Part shown: positions 24,172 to 32,235 of the stretch, in pieces | Layout of the letters: each line of letters starts with the position of its first letter | Position numbering within the stretch: position 1 is the stretch's first letter | Origin: Mesorhizobium sp. 113-3-3 | Lineage (GTDB): Bacteria; Pseudomonadota; Alphaproteobacteria; Rhizobiales; Rhizobiaceae | Reading direction: 5' to 3' | Assembly: GCF_016756495.1 (NCBI RefSeq) | Contig: NZ_AP023243.1 | Location: forward strand, 3,538,501 to 3,602,500 | Length of the DNA: 64,000 nt | Position numbers and translations under genes: made by a program | Notes under the pieces: model-generated | What the model was told of the DNA's origin: nothing | What the model saw: only the letters and a program-made list of their open reading frames with translations | Database searches by the model: none

Positions 24172-25347
24172 TCAGGGCTTGGGTGCAAGTGCGCCATGGC
24201 GCTCGCGCACCCAGTTGTGGAAGCGGTGCAGCTCATACTCCTCGGGCATCAGTACGCCGGCGGCGTGGCGCATCGAGCGCAGGCCTCTCTGGTTGACCTC
24301 GCAGATCGCCGCGTCCTCTTCCAGCACCTGTGAGCCAAAGGCGACGATGTTGTCGATGTCGGTCACGGCCAGCGCCTCGGGCGCGAAGAGCCATTCCGCG
24401 ACAAGCTCCGTCTGTTCGGGACCGAGCGGCACCAGGCGCACGGTCCTAACATAGTCGACATGACCGACGATGAACATCGACGGCAGGCTGGTGGCGTAGG
24501 TCTGGCCGGCGGCGCGTTCGGCTGGTGTCAGGCCTGAGAAGACCGGCCCATGCGTCTTGCCGTCACTCGACCATGTTTCGGCGCCGGCGCGCAGGCCGCC
24601 GGAAAATTCCGGCGCGTCATTGTCGGCGTGGCGTGTCCATTCGGGATCGTCGTGCCGGCTCATCAGGCCGCGGCCATAGATCGGCACCAGCCGCGACAGG
24701 TCCTTGTGCACGCCCGGACAATGCAGGCACTCGTTGAAGTTTTCCCAAAAGATCTTCCAGTTGCAGTGCATCACCTTGCGCAGCACATGGCCCGATAGCA
24801 GCGTTTCCAGCGGCCAGTTGCCGAGATCGCCGGAGGCCGGGTCGAAGGAGGCCTGCGCGGAGCCCGCCGCATCCTCCTGCAGATTGACGAAGACGAAGCC
24901 GCGCCACACCGAGAGCGCGACGCGATAGAGCGGATGGTCGGCCTTGTCGAAGCCGTCCGGCAGCGATTTTGAAGGCACGCGTACGAGGTCGCCGCGCTGC
25001 GAATAGGACCAGGCATGGTAGGGGCACGTGATCAGCCGCGCCTTCAGCCGGCCTTCGCTCTCCTGGCAAAGCTGCGAGCCGCGATGCCGGCAAGTGTTGT
25101 GGAAGGCACGCAGTTCGCCGGTGTCGTCGCGCAGCACGATGATGTCCTGCGTGCCGATGCGGAATCGGCGGAAGGCCAGCGGCTCTGCCAAATCGGCCTC
25201 GCGGCAGACGAGCAGCCAGTTTTTGTACCAGATGGCGTCGAGGTCGCGCTGGTAAGCCGCTTCATCCCAATAGGCCGACGTGGGCAGGGTCGATTCGACC
25301 TGGGTCAGGCCATTGTAAGGGGCGCGCTCGCTGGCAGTGGGCTACAT
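24172..25347 (-). CDS. Rieske oxygenase alpha subunit with a stop codon at codon 2
   Basis: Non-heme iron oxygenase alpha subunit of about 391 residues. Rieske [2Fe-2S] ligands are in CRHRGSQLC and ITCPYHAW, and the mononuclear iron site is in ENFNECLHCPGVHKDL. The N-terminal segment (YWDEAAYQRDLDAIWYKNWLLV) fits the family. The only plausible start, ATG at 25345-25347, is followed directly by TAG and then by an open frame to the end; a TCG-to-TAG change would explain it. No ATG or GTG and only one TTG (25189-25191) lies further in, which would remove the first 50 residues. The sequence resembles oxygenases of quaternary amines such as betaine or carnitine, which would match the demethylation genes nearby; this is inference. 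Confidence 0.85.
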
Positions 25348-25455
25348 GGCTGGCTTCCTGTGAAGCGATCAGCCGACACCCGGCCAGGAGAATTGTCAAT
25401 TGTCGTGCCTGGAGACGGCATGGCGCAATCGCGCTGGTTGTCGGCGGAATTTGGT

Positions 25456-25484
25456 TTGCCGCGTGTCGCGATTTTCCCTATAGT
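25456..25484 (+). promoter_or_regulatory. Sigma-70 promoter of the cobalt/cobalamin operon
   Basis: TTGCCG (25456-25461), a 17-base spacer and TATAGT (25479-25484) predict a transcription start near 25491, just before the first riboswitch helix. Confidence 0.6.
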
Positions 25485-25496
25485 CATGCAGTCGTC

Positions 25497-25680
25497 GGTT
25501 CCGTTTTGGAGCCAAGAGGGAATGCGGTGCGGGCGAAGTTCTTGCCCAATGCCGTGGCTGCCCCCGCAACTGTGTGCGGTAGTCCTCTCCATATGCCACT
25601 GAAGATTCGTCTTCGGGAAGGTGGGGAAGGGCGCTGATCCGCGAGCCAGGAGACCTGCCGACGACGGCAAAACTGACAGG
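25497..25680 (+). promoter_or_regulatory. Cobalamin (B12) riboswitch
   Basis: All main consensus blocks appear in order: GGTTCCGTTTTGGAGCC, AAGAGGGAAT, a GGTGCGGGC...GCCGTGGCTGCCCC arm, CCCGCAACTGTG, the B12 box core GCCACTG (25595-25601), GGGAAGGTGGGGAAGG and AGCCAGGAGACCTGCC (25644-25659). It precedes cbtB by about 30 bases. Binding of adenosylcobalamin should switch off cbtB-cbtA and the cobalamin genes that follow. Confidence 0.92.
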
Positions 25681-25709
25681 CCCTCGGGTGGAGGGTGAAA
25701 GGACAAGAT

Positions 25710-25889
25710 ATGAATACCGCTTCCGTCTCCCTCGGCGCCTCCGTCTCCTCGCAGTCGCGCTTCATGCAGCTGGCGCTTGCCGCGCTGCTCGGCACGTTCA
25801 TCATCGGCTTTGTCGGCTTCTCGCATATCGAAGCGGTCCACAATGCCGGTCATGACAACCGGCATTCGATGGCGTTTCCCTGCCACTGA
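25710..25889 (+). CDS. cbtB: Cobalt transporter subunit CbtB
   Basis: A 59-residue membrane protein with one helix (MQLALAALLGTFIIGFVGF) followed by a short His-rich tail (SHIEAVHNAGHDNRHSMAFPCH) that can bind cobalt. This is the normal size and pattern of CbtB, which works with CbtA in B12-regulated cobalt uptake. ATG 25710 is 6 bases after GAAAGGA. The gene is the first after the riboswitch and is 15 bases before cbtA. Confidence 0.9.
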   Translation: MNTASVSLGASVSSQSRFMQLALAALLGTFIIGFVGFSHIEAVHNAGHDNRHSMAFPCH

Positions 25890-25904
25890 CGAGGATCTGA
25901 CATC

Positions 25905-26723
25905 ATGAATCTGTTTCGCAACGTCGTGTTCATCGCGGCGATAGCAGGGCTCGTGGCCGGCGTCGTCCTCGCCTGCATGCAGGCCTATGCCACCGTGCCG
26001 CTGATCCTCAAGGCGGAAGTCTACGAACAGGCCGAAGGCGGCCACAGCCATGACCATGCCGCCGCGCCCGCGGCGCCGGCCAATGCTGCCAGCGGCAACG
26101 CCATGAGCTCTGCCGCGCCGGCGGCATCGAACGCCATGAGCGCCGCCACCCCGGCTCCGGCCGTTGCCGCTGCTCCGGCCGAAGACGAGGGCTGGGCGCC
26201 GGCCGACGGCTTCGAGCGCTTCGCCTTCAACGTGATGTCCAATGTCGTCACCGGCATCGGCTTCGCGCTGATCCTGGTCGCAGTGTCGGAATTCGCCGGC
26301 GGCATCGGCAATTGGCGCCAGGGCGTGTTCTGGGGCCTGGCCGGCTTTGCCATCTTCACTTTGGCGCCAGGTCTCGGCCTGCCGCCGGAACTGCCGGCCA
26401 TGCCGGCGGCGGACCTCACGCAGCGCCAGATCTGGTGGGTGGCGACCGTGATTGCAACCGCTATCGGGCTCGGCCTGATCGCGTTCCGCAAGTCGCTGCC
26501 TCTGGCCATCCTAGCCGTGGCGCTGATCGTTGCTCCGCACATTGTCGGCGCGCCGCAGCCCGACAGCTTCGAGACGCCGATCCCGGAAGGCCTGCATCAC
26601 CAGTTCGTGGTGGCGGTGACGCTGACCAATCTGGTGTTCTGGCTGGTGCTCGGCGCCGTCGTCGGCGTGGTGCGCGGACGCTTCACCGGCACCGCGACCA
26701 GCCTGCGCGACAGCTTTGCCTGA
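25905..26723 (+). CDS. cbtA: Cobalt transporter subunit CbtA
   Basis: Integral membrane cobalt permease of 272 residues. First helix VVFIAAIAGLVAGVVLACMQ, then a His-containing loop (GGHSHDHAAAPAAPA) with a long Ala/Pro-rich low-complexity insert (about 47-95), then four more membrane segments with conserved GLPPELPAMP and IPEGLHHQFV motifs. The insert is longer than in many CbtA proteins. Expressed from the riboswitch with cbtB; its last 8 bases overlap cobP. Confidence 0.9.
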   Translation: MNLFRNVVFIAAIAGLVAGVVLACMQAYATVPLILKAEVYEQAEGGHSHDHAAAPAAPANAASGNAMSSAAPAASNAMSAATPAPAVAAAPAEDEGWAPADGFERFAFNVMSNVVTGIGFALILVAVSEFAGGIGNWRQGVFWGLAGFAIFTLAPGLGLPPELPAMPAADLTQRQIWWVATVIATAIGLGLIAFRKSLPLAILAVALIVAPHIVGAPQPDSFETPIPEGLHHQFVVAVTLTNLVFWLVLGAVVGVVRGRFTGTATSLRDSFA

Positions 26724-27231
26724 TCGCAACGAACTGACCTTCATCATCGGCGGTGCGCGCTCCGGCAAGAGCGCGCATGCCGAAACCCTGGCGACGGCCT
26801 TGCCCGCGCCATGGACCTATATCGCGACAGGCCAGGCCTATGATGACGAGATGCGCGAGCGCATCGCGCTGCACCGCTCGCGGCGCGGCGAGGGCTGGAC
26901 GACAGTCGACGCACCGCTCGATCTTGCCGCCGCGCTCGAGGCGTTGCCCGACAACCAGCCGGTACTGGTCGACTGCCTGACGCTATGGCTGACCAATCAT
27001 ATGCTGGCCGATCACGACGTCGTCGCCGAGTGCCGGCGGCTGGCGGATGTGTTGTCGCGGCCGCGCGGACCCTGGTTCGTGGTCTCCAACGAAGTCGGGC
27101 AAGGCATCGTGCCCGACAATGCCCTGGCGCGCCGTTTTCGCGATGACGCCGGCCGGCTCAACCAGCATGTCGCTGCAATTGCAGATACGGTGCTGCTGAT
27201 GGTGGCGGGGCTGCCGCTCAAGGTGAAGTGA
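26716..27231 (+). CDS. cobP: Adenosylcobinamide kinase / guanylyltransferase
   Basis: A 171-residue bifunctional enzyme (CobP in aerobic producers, CobU in enterics) that phosphorylates adenosylcobinamide and transfers GMP to form the nucleotide-loop precursor. P-loop GGARSGKSAHAE at 12-23, the cofactor-binding TYIATGQAYDDEMRERI, VLVDCLTLWLTN and a VSNEVGQGIVP motif match the family. The start is a TTG (26716) that overlaps the cbtA stop by 8 bases; the first residue of the core fold is at about 26737, so the N-terminus is right within a few codons. Confidence 0.92.
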   Translation: MPDRNELTFIIGGARSGKSAHAETLATALPAPWTYIATGQAYDDEMRERIALHRSRRGEGWTTVDAPLDLAAALEALPDNQPVLVDCLTLWLTNHMLADHDVVAECRRLADVLSRPRGPWFVVSNEVGQGIVPDNALARRFRDDAGRLNQHVAAIADTVLLMVAGLPLKVK

Positions 27232-27232
27232 C

Positions 27233-27847
27233 ATGACCGACATCGACAATAAGGACGAAGAGCGCCATCGCGCCAAGATGGCCAAGCGCAAGGCCGTGCA
27301 GGATGCCGAGGTGGCGGCCAAGACGATCGAAAAGGGGTTGTTGATCGTTAACACCGGTCCGGGCAAGGGCAAGACCACGGCCGCCTTCGGCCTGGCGCTG
27401 CGGATGCTCGGCTATGGCAAGCGCGTCGGCGTCGTGCAGTTCATCAAGGGCAAATGGCACACCGGCGAGAAGGATGCGTTTGCTGCCTTCGGCGATCGCG
27501 TTGTCTGGCACGCGATGGGCGAGGGTTTTACCTGGGAGACGCAGGATCTGAAGCGCGATATCGCGGCCGCCGAAACTGCCTGGGCCAAGGCGCTGGAGTT
27601 GATCGCCGATCCCTCGATCAGCCTTGTCGTGCTCGATGAACTCAACATCGCGCTACGCTACGATTATCTCGATCTCGACAAGGTGGTTGCCGAGCTGAAG
27701 GCGCGCCGCGAGGGCCTGCATGTCGTCGTCACCGGCCGCAACGCCAAGCCGGCGTTGGTCGAAGCGGCGGACCTGGTTACCGAAATGGGCGTGACCAAGC
27801 ACCACTTTTCAGCAGGCGTGAAGGCGCAGCAGGGGATAGAGTTCTAG
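27233..27847 (+). CDS. cobO: Cob(I)yrinic acid a,c-diamide adenosyltransferase
   Basis: A 204-residue CobO/BtuR/CobA-family enzyme that attaches the adenosyl group to the corrin cobalt. N-terminal helix (HRAKMAKRKAVQDAE), P-loop NTGPGKGKTTAAFGLA (40-55), VVQFIKGKW, LVVLDELNIALRY and VVVTGRN motifs are as in the family, and the C-terminus ends with the usual GVKAQQGIEF. Starts one base after the cobP stop, so it is coupled to it. Confidence 0.93.
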   Translation: MTDIDNKDEERHRAKMAKRKAVQDAEVAAKTIEKGLLIVNTGPGKGKTTAAFGLALRMLGYGKRVGVVQFIKGKWHTGEKDAFAAFGDRVVWHAMGEGFTWETQDLKRDIAAAETAWAKALELIADPSISLVVLDELNIALRYDYLDLDKVVAELKARREGLHVVVTGRNAKPALVEAADLVTEMGVTKHHFSAGVKAQQGIEF

Positions 27848-27867
27848 TCGCTTGGCAAGCGGGAGCG

Positions 27868-28188
27868 TTGTTTTTGGAACAAGCTGTAATCGTCTATCTT
27901 CGTCTCAATGACGGTCAGTTTGGAACGCTGCGAGAGCACGAACCCGTTCGCGCGTTGGAGGAACGGTTAGAGCAAGCCGTTGGAAGTGCTTCGGTCGGAG
28001 AGTTTGACGGCGATTTGTTTGGTGAGGGTGAGTGCGTCCTCTACATGTACGGGCCAGATGCTGAACGACTTTTTGCCGTGATCGAACCTATATTGAAATC
28101 GTCTCACGTGGCTGCCGGCGGGTATGCGATCAAGAGGTTCGGCGAGGCAGCTGATCCAAGCGCAAAGGAAATCCGCGTCACTTGGTAG
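27868..28188 (+). CDS. Hypothetical protein within the cobalamin cluster
   Basis: A 106-residue soluble alpha/beta protein (VIVYLRLNDGQFGTLREHEPVRALEERLEQAV ... YMYGPDAERLFAVIEPIL). No family assigned. The start is TTG 27868 or TTG 27883, and no ATG is available. Base composition is lower in GC than in the cob genes around it. It follows cobO by 20 bases and is convergent with cobD, so it may be a late addition to the operon and need not act in B12 synthesis. Confidence 0.65.
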   Translation: MFLEQAVIVYLRLNDGQFGTLREHEPVRALEERLEQAVGSASVGEFDGDLFGEGECVLYMYGPDAERLFAVIEPILKSSHVAAGGYAIKRFGEAADPSAKEIRVTW

Positions 28189-28205
28189 GTTGGGTTTCGA
28201 TCTAC

Positions 28206-29177
28206 TCAGGCCAAGATGACGACGACCGAAACCAGCCCAAACAGCGCGATCAGCAGATAGTCGGCCATGCGGTAGAGTTTCAGCGCCCGCCGGATGTCGC
28301 CGCTGTCCACGTCGCGGCGGCCGCCTTCGCCCATGAAGGCGTCGTCGACCATGATGCCGCCATAGCTGCGCGGCCCGGCAAGCGCCAGGCCAAGCGCGCC
28401 CGCCATGGCCGCTTCCGGCCAGCCAGCATTGGGTGAGCGGTGCTTTTTCGCATCGCGCCACACCGCCTGCCAGGCGCTGGCGGGATCGGCACCCTTGACC
28501 AGGAAAGACGCCAGCACGATCAGCAGCGCCGTCAGCCGCGACGCCGGCAGGTTGATCCAGTCGTCGAAGCGCGCCGCCGCCCAGCCGAAAGCCTCGTGGC
28601 GCGGGGTGCGGTGGCCGATCATCGAATCGGCGGTGTTGGCGGCCTTGTAGGCGGCGCCGCCGGCCAGCCCGCCGAGACCGGTCCAGAAGGCGGGCGCGAC
28701 GATGCCGTCGGAAAAATTCTCAGCCAGGCTCTCGATCGCCGCGCGGCAGACGGCGGCGCGGTCGAGCGCTTCGGGATCGCGGCCGACGATGCGCGAGACG
28801 GCGACACGACCCATGGCGAGGCCGCCCGAATCGAGCGCGTCAGCCACGGCCTCGACATGTTCGTAGAGGCTCTTTTGCGACAGAAACGATGTTGCCAGAA
28901 GGACGGCGATAAAGAATCCCAGGGGAACGAACCAGAGCAGGACAAGCTGCACGCCGAGGCCGATCACCGCCGGAACCAGCACGATGAGCAGCAGCGCCTG
29001 GACGCCACGTTGGCGACGCAACGCGTCGGGATCAGTGGCGCGGTTGAGCCTCAAGTCGAGAAAGGATATCAGCCTGCCGAACCACGTCACCGGATGGCCG
29101 ATGGCGCGGAAGAGCCAGTCCGGGTAACCCAGGACGAATTCGACGGCCAGTGACAGGAAAGCGATCAGGACTGACAT
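28206..29177 (-). CDS. cobD: Adenosylcobinamide-phosphate synthase
   Basis: Membrane enzyme of 323 residues (CobD in aerobes, CbiB elsewhere) that joins adenosylcobyric acid to aminopropanol phosphate. Motifs include FVLGYPDWLFRAIGHPVTWFGRLI, SIVGRDPEALDRAAVCRAAIESLAEN, GIVAPAFW, ADSMIGHRTPRHEAFGWAAARFDDW and MAGALGLALAGPRSYGG. The ATG (29175-29177) overlaps the divergent cobC start by two bases. A start 22 codons upstream would lie inside cobC and has no family character. Confidence 0.93.
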   Translation of the reverse strand: MSVLIAFLSLAVEFVLGYPDWLFRAIGHPVTWFGRLISFLDLRLNRATDPDALRRQRGVQALLLIVLVPAVIGLGVQLVLLWFVPLGFFIAVLLATSFLSQKSLYEHVEAVADALDSGGLAMGRVAVSRIVGRDPEALDRAAVCRAAIESLAENFSDGIVAPAFWTGLGGLAGGAAYKAANTADSMIGHRTPRHEAFGWAAARFDDWINLPASRLTALLIVLASFLVKGADPASAWQAVWRDAKKHRSPNAGWPEAAMAGALGLALAGPRSYGGIMVDDAFMGEGGRRDVDSGDIRRALKLYRMADYLLIALFGLVSVVVILA

Positions 29178-30222
29178 GAAGCTTCTTGAAGGAGCGGTGG
29201 ACCATGGTGGAAGTCTTGGCCGGGCGAGGGCGCTTTTCCCCAACGCCCCTCAGCCTTTCGTCGACCTTTCGACCGGTATCAACCCGCACTCCTACCCGCT
29301 TTTCGACCTGCCCGCCACCTCGCTGTGGCGATTGCCGGAAGCCGCGCGGGCGCGCGAGCTGACGGAGATCGCCGCCAGCACCTATGGCGCGCCATCGCCG
29401 GCCAATGTGGTCGCGGCGCCCGGCACGCAGATCCTACTGCCGCGCGTGGCGTCTCTGGTCAGACCCGGCAAGGCATTGGTGCTGGGACCGACCTATGCCG
29501 AACATGCGCGCGCAGCGGCGATCGCCGGGCATGAGGTCACCGAAGTCACCGATTTTGCCAAGCTGGCGCAGGCCGACCTTGCCATCATCGTCAACCCGAA
29601 TAACCCGGATGGGCGCGTCATCGAGCGCGACCGGTTGCTGGCGCTGGCCGCCGGGCTGCGCGCCAGAGGCGGGCTGCTGGTCGTCGACGAGGCCTTCATG
29701 GATGTCGGCCCGCGCGAGCACAGCCTCGCCGGCGACGTCAATCGAGGCGGGCTCGTCGTGCTGCGCTCGTTCGGCAAGTTCTTTGGGCTGGCCGGACTAC
29801 GGCTTGGCTTCGCGCTTACCGATGCAGCAGCGGTTGGCCGGCTGGAGACGCAATTCGGGCCATGGGCGGTCGCCGGCCCGGCGCTGGAATACGGCATTCG
29901 CGCGCTTGCCGATATTGGCTGGCAGGACGCGATGCGGGCATCGCTTGCCGAGGCATCCGCTCGGCTGGACGCATTGTTCGGCCGTTTCGGCGCGCCTGTC
30001 GCGGGCGGCACCACATTGTTCCGCTATCTCGGCCTGCCGGATGCCGCCGGCCTGTTTTCCGCGCTTGGCGAGAGGGGCATTCTGCTTCGCCATTTCAGCG
30101 ACCGGCCGTTTGTCTTGCGGGCCGGCCTGCCGGGGAGTGAGGAGGAGTGGCAGCGGCTCGAATCGGCCCTTGCCGATTGGGCGACGCGGCGCGAGGATCG
30201 CAAAAAGGGTTCAAAACAATGA
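29176..30222 (+). CDS. cobC: Threonine-phosphate decarboxylase / aminotransferase-like CobC
   Basis: A 348-residue PLP enzyme that makes aminopropanol phosphate from threonine phosphate for the cobalamin nucleotide loop. Features: DLSTGINPHSYP near 30-41, IIVNPNNPDGRVI, VVDEAFMDVGPREHS and the lysine in VLRSFGKFFGLAGLRLGF. The length and order fit class I-like CobC. ATG 29176 overlaps the cobD start by two bases on the other strand, and its 3' end overlaps the following gene by 4 bases. Confidence 0.93.
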   Translation: MKLLEGAVDHGGSLGRARALFPNAPQPFVDLSTGINPHSYPLFDLPATSLWRLPEAARARELTEIAASTYGAPSPANVVAAPGTQILLPRVASLVRPGKALVLGPTYAEHARAAAIAGHEVTEVTDFAKLAQADLAIIVNPNNPDGRVIERDRLLALAAGLRARGGLLVVDEAFMDVGPREHSLAGDVNRGGLVVLRSFGKFFGLAGLRLGFALTDAAAVGRLETQFGPWAVAGPALEYGIRALADIGWQDAMRASLAEASARLDALFGRFGAPVAGGTTLFRYLGLPDAAGLFSALGERGILLRHFSDRPFVLRAGLPGSEEEWQRLESALADWATRREDRKKGSKQ

Positions 30223-30728
30223 TCCATGTCTGCTCGCTGGCGAAGGTCGAGGAAACGGTGGCCAGGACCGGCGCCGATCGCATGCTGTCGCTGCTCTCAG
30301 TCGGAACCGAGGTGACGCGTCCGGTCTCGATAGCGAGGGAAAACCATCTGCATCTGGTCATGCACGACATCGCGGTGGCGCAGGACGGCATGACCATGCC
30401 TGGCGAGGAGCATGTCCGCGAGGTGCTCGATTTCGCGCGCCGCTGGGACCGGGCCAAGCCCATGGTCGTGCATTGCTATGCCGGCATCAGCCGTTCGACT
30501 GCCTCGGCCTACATCATCGCCGCCGCATTGGCGCCAAAACGCGACGAGGCCGAACTGGCGCGGACGTTGCGGGCGCTGTCACCTTCGGCGACACCCAATC
30601 CGCGGCTGATTGCCGTGGCGGACGCGCTGCTGGATCGCAATGGCCGCATGATCGAGGCGATCCAGTCGATCGGGCGCGGCGCGGATGCGTTTGAGGGCAC
30701 GCCGTTCGAGCTTGATATAGACGGTTAG
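30219..30728 (+). CDS. Cysteine-phosphatase-like protein (tyrosine/dual-specificity family)
   Basis: A 169-residue protein with the phosphatase signature HCYAGISRSTASAYI (Cys-x5-Arg) around 86-100 and a candidate general-acid region MHDIAVAQDGMTMPGEEHV. This small DSP/PTP-like family is often found in rhizobial cob clusters; whether it acts on a B12 intermediate is unproven. ATG 30219 overlaps the cobC stop (ATGA), so it is translated with cobC. Its stop is immediately next to the convergent creatininase gene. Confidence 0.75.
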   Translation: MIHVCSLAKVEETVARTGADRMLSLLSVGTEVTRPVSIARENHLHLVMHDIAVAQDGMTMPGEEHVREVLDFARRWDRAKPMVVHCYAGISRSTASAYIIAAALAPKRDEAELARTLRALSPSATPNPRLIAVADALLDRNGRMIEAIQSIGRGADAFEGTPFELDIDG

Positions 30729-31532
30729 TTACTTCAGCCAGTCGGCGAGCTTCGCCTTGCGCACATCCCTGAGCAGGCTGATGAAACCGTCGGCCTGGTG
30801 CTCTGCCGTCAGCCGGCCTTTTTCAGCCGTAGCGATGCTGGCGTCGCCGACCACGCCATTGGGGTTGAGATCACTGGCGATCCAGGCAAAGGCGTGGGTG
30901 CCGGTGTGGCGCAGCAGCGAAAATTCCGTCTCTGCCCTGGCGACGTTGGAAACGAAATTGTCGGCCTTGCCCATGTCGACGAGGTCCGGCCGGAAATGCA
31001 GCATCAAGGACGTCTCGACATCGCCGCCATGGATGCCGTGGCGGTCGTCGAGTTCGGTGTACATGCCGGCCGGGCGGCCAAAGCGCTGCCAACTCGTCTT
31101 CACCGCCAGCATCTTTTCGCGCACGCGCAATTCGCGCGTGATGATGCCCATGATCTCTTCATTGCCGCCATGTGAGTTGACGACGATGAGTTTGCGCACG
31201 CCGGCGCGCGCGATCGACACGCCAAGTTCGGTCCAGGCTTCGACCAGCGTCGTTGCCGGCAGAGTGAGGGTGCCCGGCGCATGCAGATGTTCGTTTGATT
31301 TGCCCACCGCCTGGACCGGCAGGATGCGGATGTCGAGATCGTCCGGCAGGCGCGAAATGACCGTGTCGAGCATGCCGTTCATGATCGAGGTGTCGGTCGA
31401 CACAGGCAGATGCGGCCCATGCTGTTCGATAGCCGCCACCGGCAGAACGGCGATCGTCGCCTCGGGATCGATCGAGGCGTATTCGGTGGTCCGGTAGTCA
31501 CCCCACCAGACGCGTCTTTTGGCTGCGGTCAT
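30729..31532 (-). CDS. Creatininase-family amidohydrolase
   Basis: A 267-residue metalloenzyme of the creatininase family. Metal and substrate residues appear in AAIEQHGPHLPVSTDT (Glu-Gln-His-Gly), IVVNSHGGNEEIMG and DRHGIHGGDVETSLML. Members open cyclic amides (creatinine, formamidopyrimidines, peptide bonds in some cofactor pathways). The neighbours (RidA homologue, deaminase-like gene) suggest a nitrogen-catabolism role, but the substrate is unknown. Confidence 0.85.
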   Translation of the reverse strand: MTAAKRRVWWGDYRTTEYASIDPEATIAVLPVAAIEQHGPHLPVSTDTSIMNGMLDTVISRLPDDLDIRILPVQAVGKSNEHLHAPGTLTLPATTLVEAWTELGVSIARAGVRKLIVVNSHGGNEEIMGIITRELRVREKMLAVKTSWQRFGRPAGMYTELDDRHGIHGGDVETSLMLHFRPDLVDMGKADNFVSNVARAETEFSLLRHTGTHAFAWIASDLNPNGVVGDASIATAEKGRLTAEHQADGFISLLRDVRKAKLADWLK

Positions 31533-31586
31533 ATCATGCCTCTTCGATGATCGGTGAGACCTAGCGCGGGACAGGCGTTCTGTCGA

Positions 31587-31970
31587 TCACCCGGCCGCGA
31601 TGGCTTCGACTTCGACCTTGAATTCGGGCCGGGCAAAGCCGGAAACGATCATCAGCGTCGAGGCCGGCGCCGGGCTCGAAAACAGCCGGTCGCGGACATC
31701 CATGTAGGGCCGCAGATGCGCGCGGTCGGTGACATAGGCGTTGATGCGAACGATGTCCTGGAGTTCCAGCCCAGCCTCGCCGAGAATCGCCTCGATGTTG
31801 CGGAAGCAGAGCTCGGCCTGGGCGCCGGCGTCCTCGGGAATCTGGTCGTCCGCCGTGATCGCCACCTGGCCTGAGCACAGCACCAGCCGCTTGCCCGCCG
31901 GCACTTCGACGCCGTGGCTGTAGCGGGCAAAGGGCGGCTTGATCGACTTCGGGGTAAGGAATCTGAACAT
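31587..31970 (-). CDS. RidA/YjgF/Rid-family protein
   Basis: A 127-residue protein of the Rid superfamily, whose RidA members hydrolyse reactive enamines/imines made by PLP and flavin enzymes. It shows YSHGVEVPAGKRLVLCSGQVAI, the FRNIEAILGEAGLELQDIVRINAYVTD helix-strand and a final PEFKVEVEAIA. The characteristic RidA arginine region of the family near the C-terminus is replaced by TLMIVSGFARPEFKVE; this may be a Rid subgroup with a different activity. It sits 54 bases upstream of the creatininase gene on the same strand. Confidence 0.85.
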   Translation of the reverse strand: MFRFLTPKSIKPPFARYSHGVEVPAGKRLVLCSGQVAITADDQIPEDAGAQAELCFRNIEAILGEAGLELQDIVRINAYVTDRAHLRPYMDVRDRLFSSPAPASTLMIVSGFARPEFKVEVEAIAAG

Positions 31971-32235
31971 GGCAATCTCCTGGATGCCGTCAGCCTAAGG
32001 CCGTATTCACTACAGCTTCAAGATGGCTTGGGATGTCGCCGGTGCGATTGTGGACAGGCGTTCAAAAAATAGGCACGATGCCTTCGGTGCAGCACGACCT
32101 TTCCGGCTTTCGCAGATGGCTGTGGTGCAGGCGGGCGGGTTCCGGCGCGAGACGCCGGTGGCATGTGTCTTGCTTCTTGAATCTTTGGTGTCGAGCCTGG
32201 CGCGTGGCGCCGGAGCAAACAGAGGGTGGTTGTCG

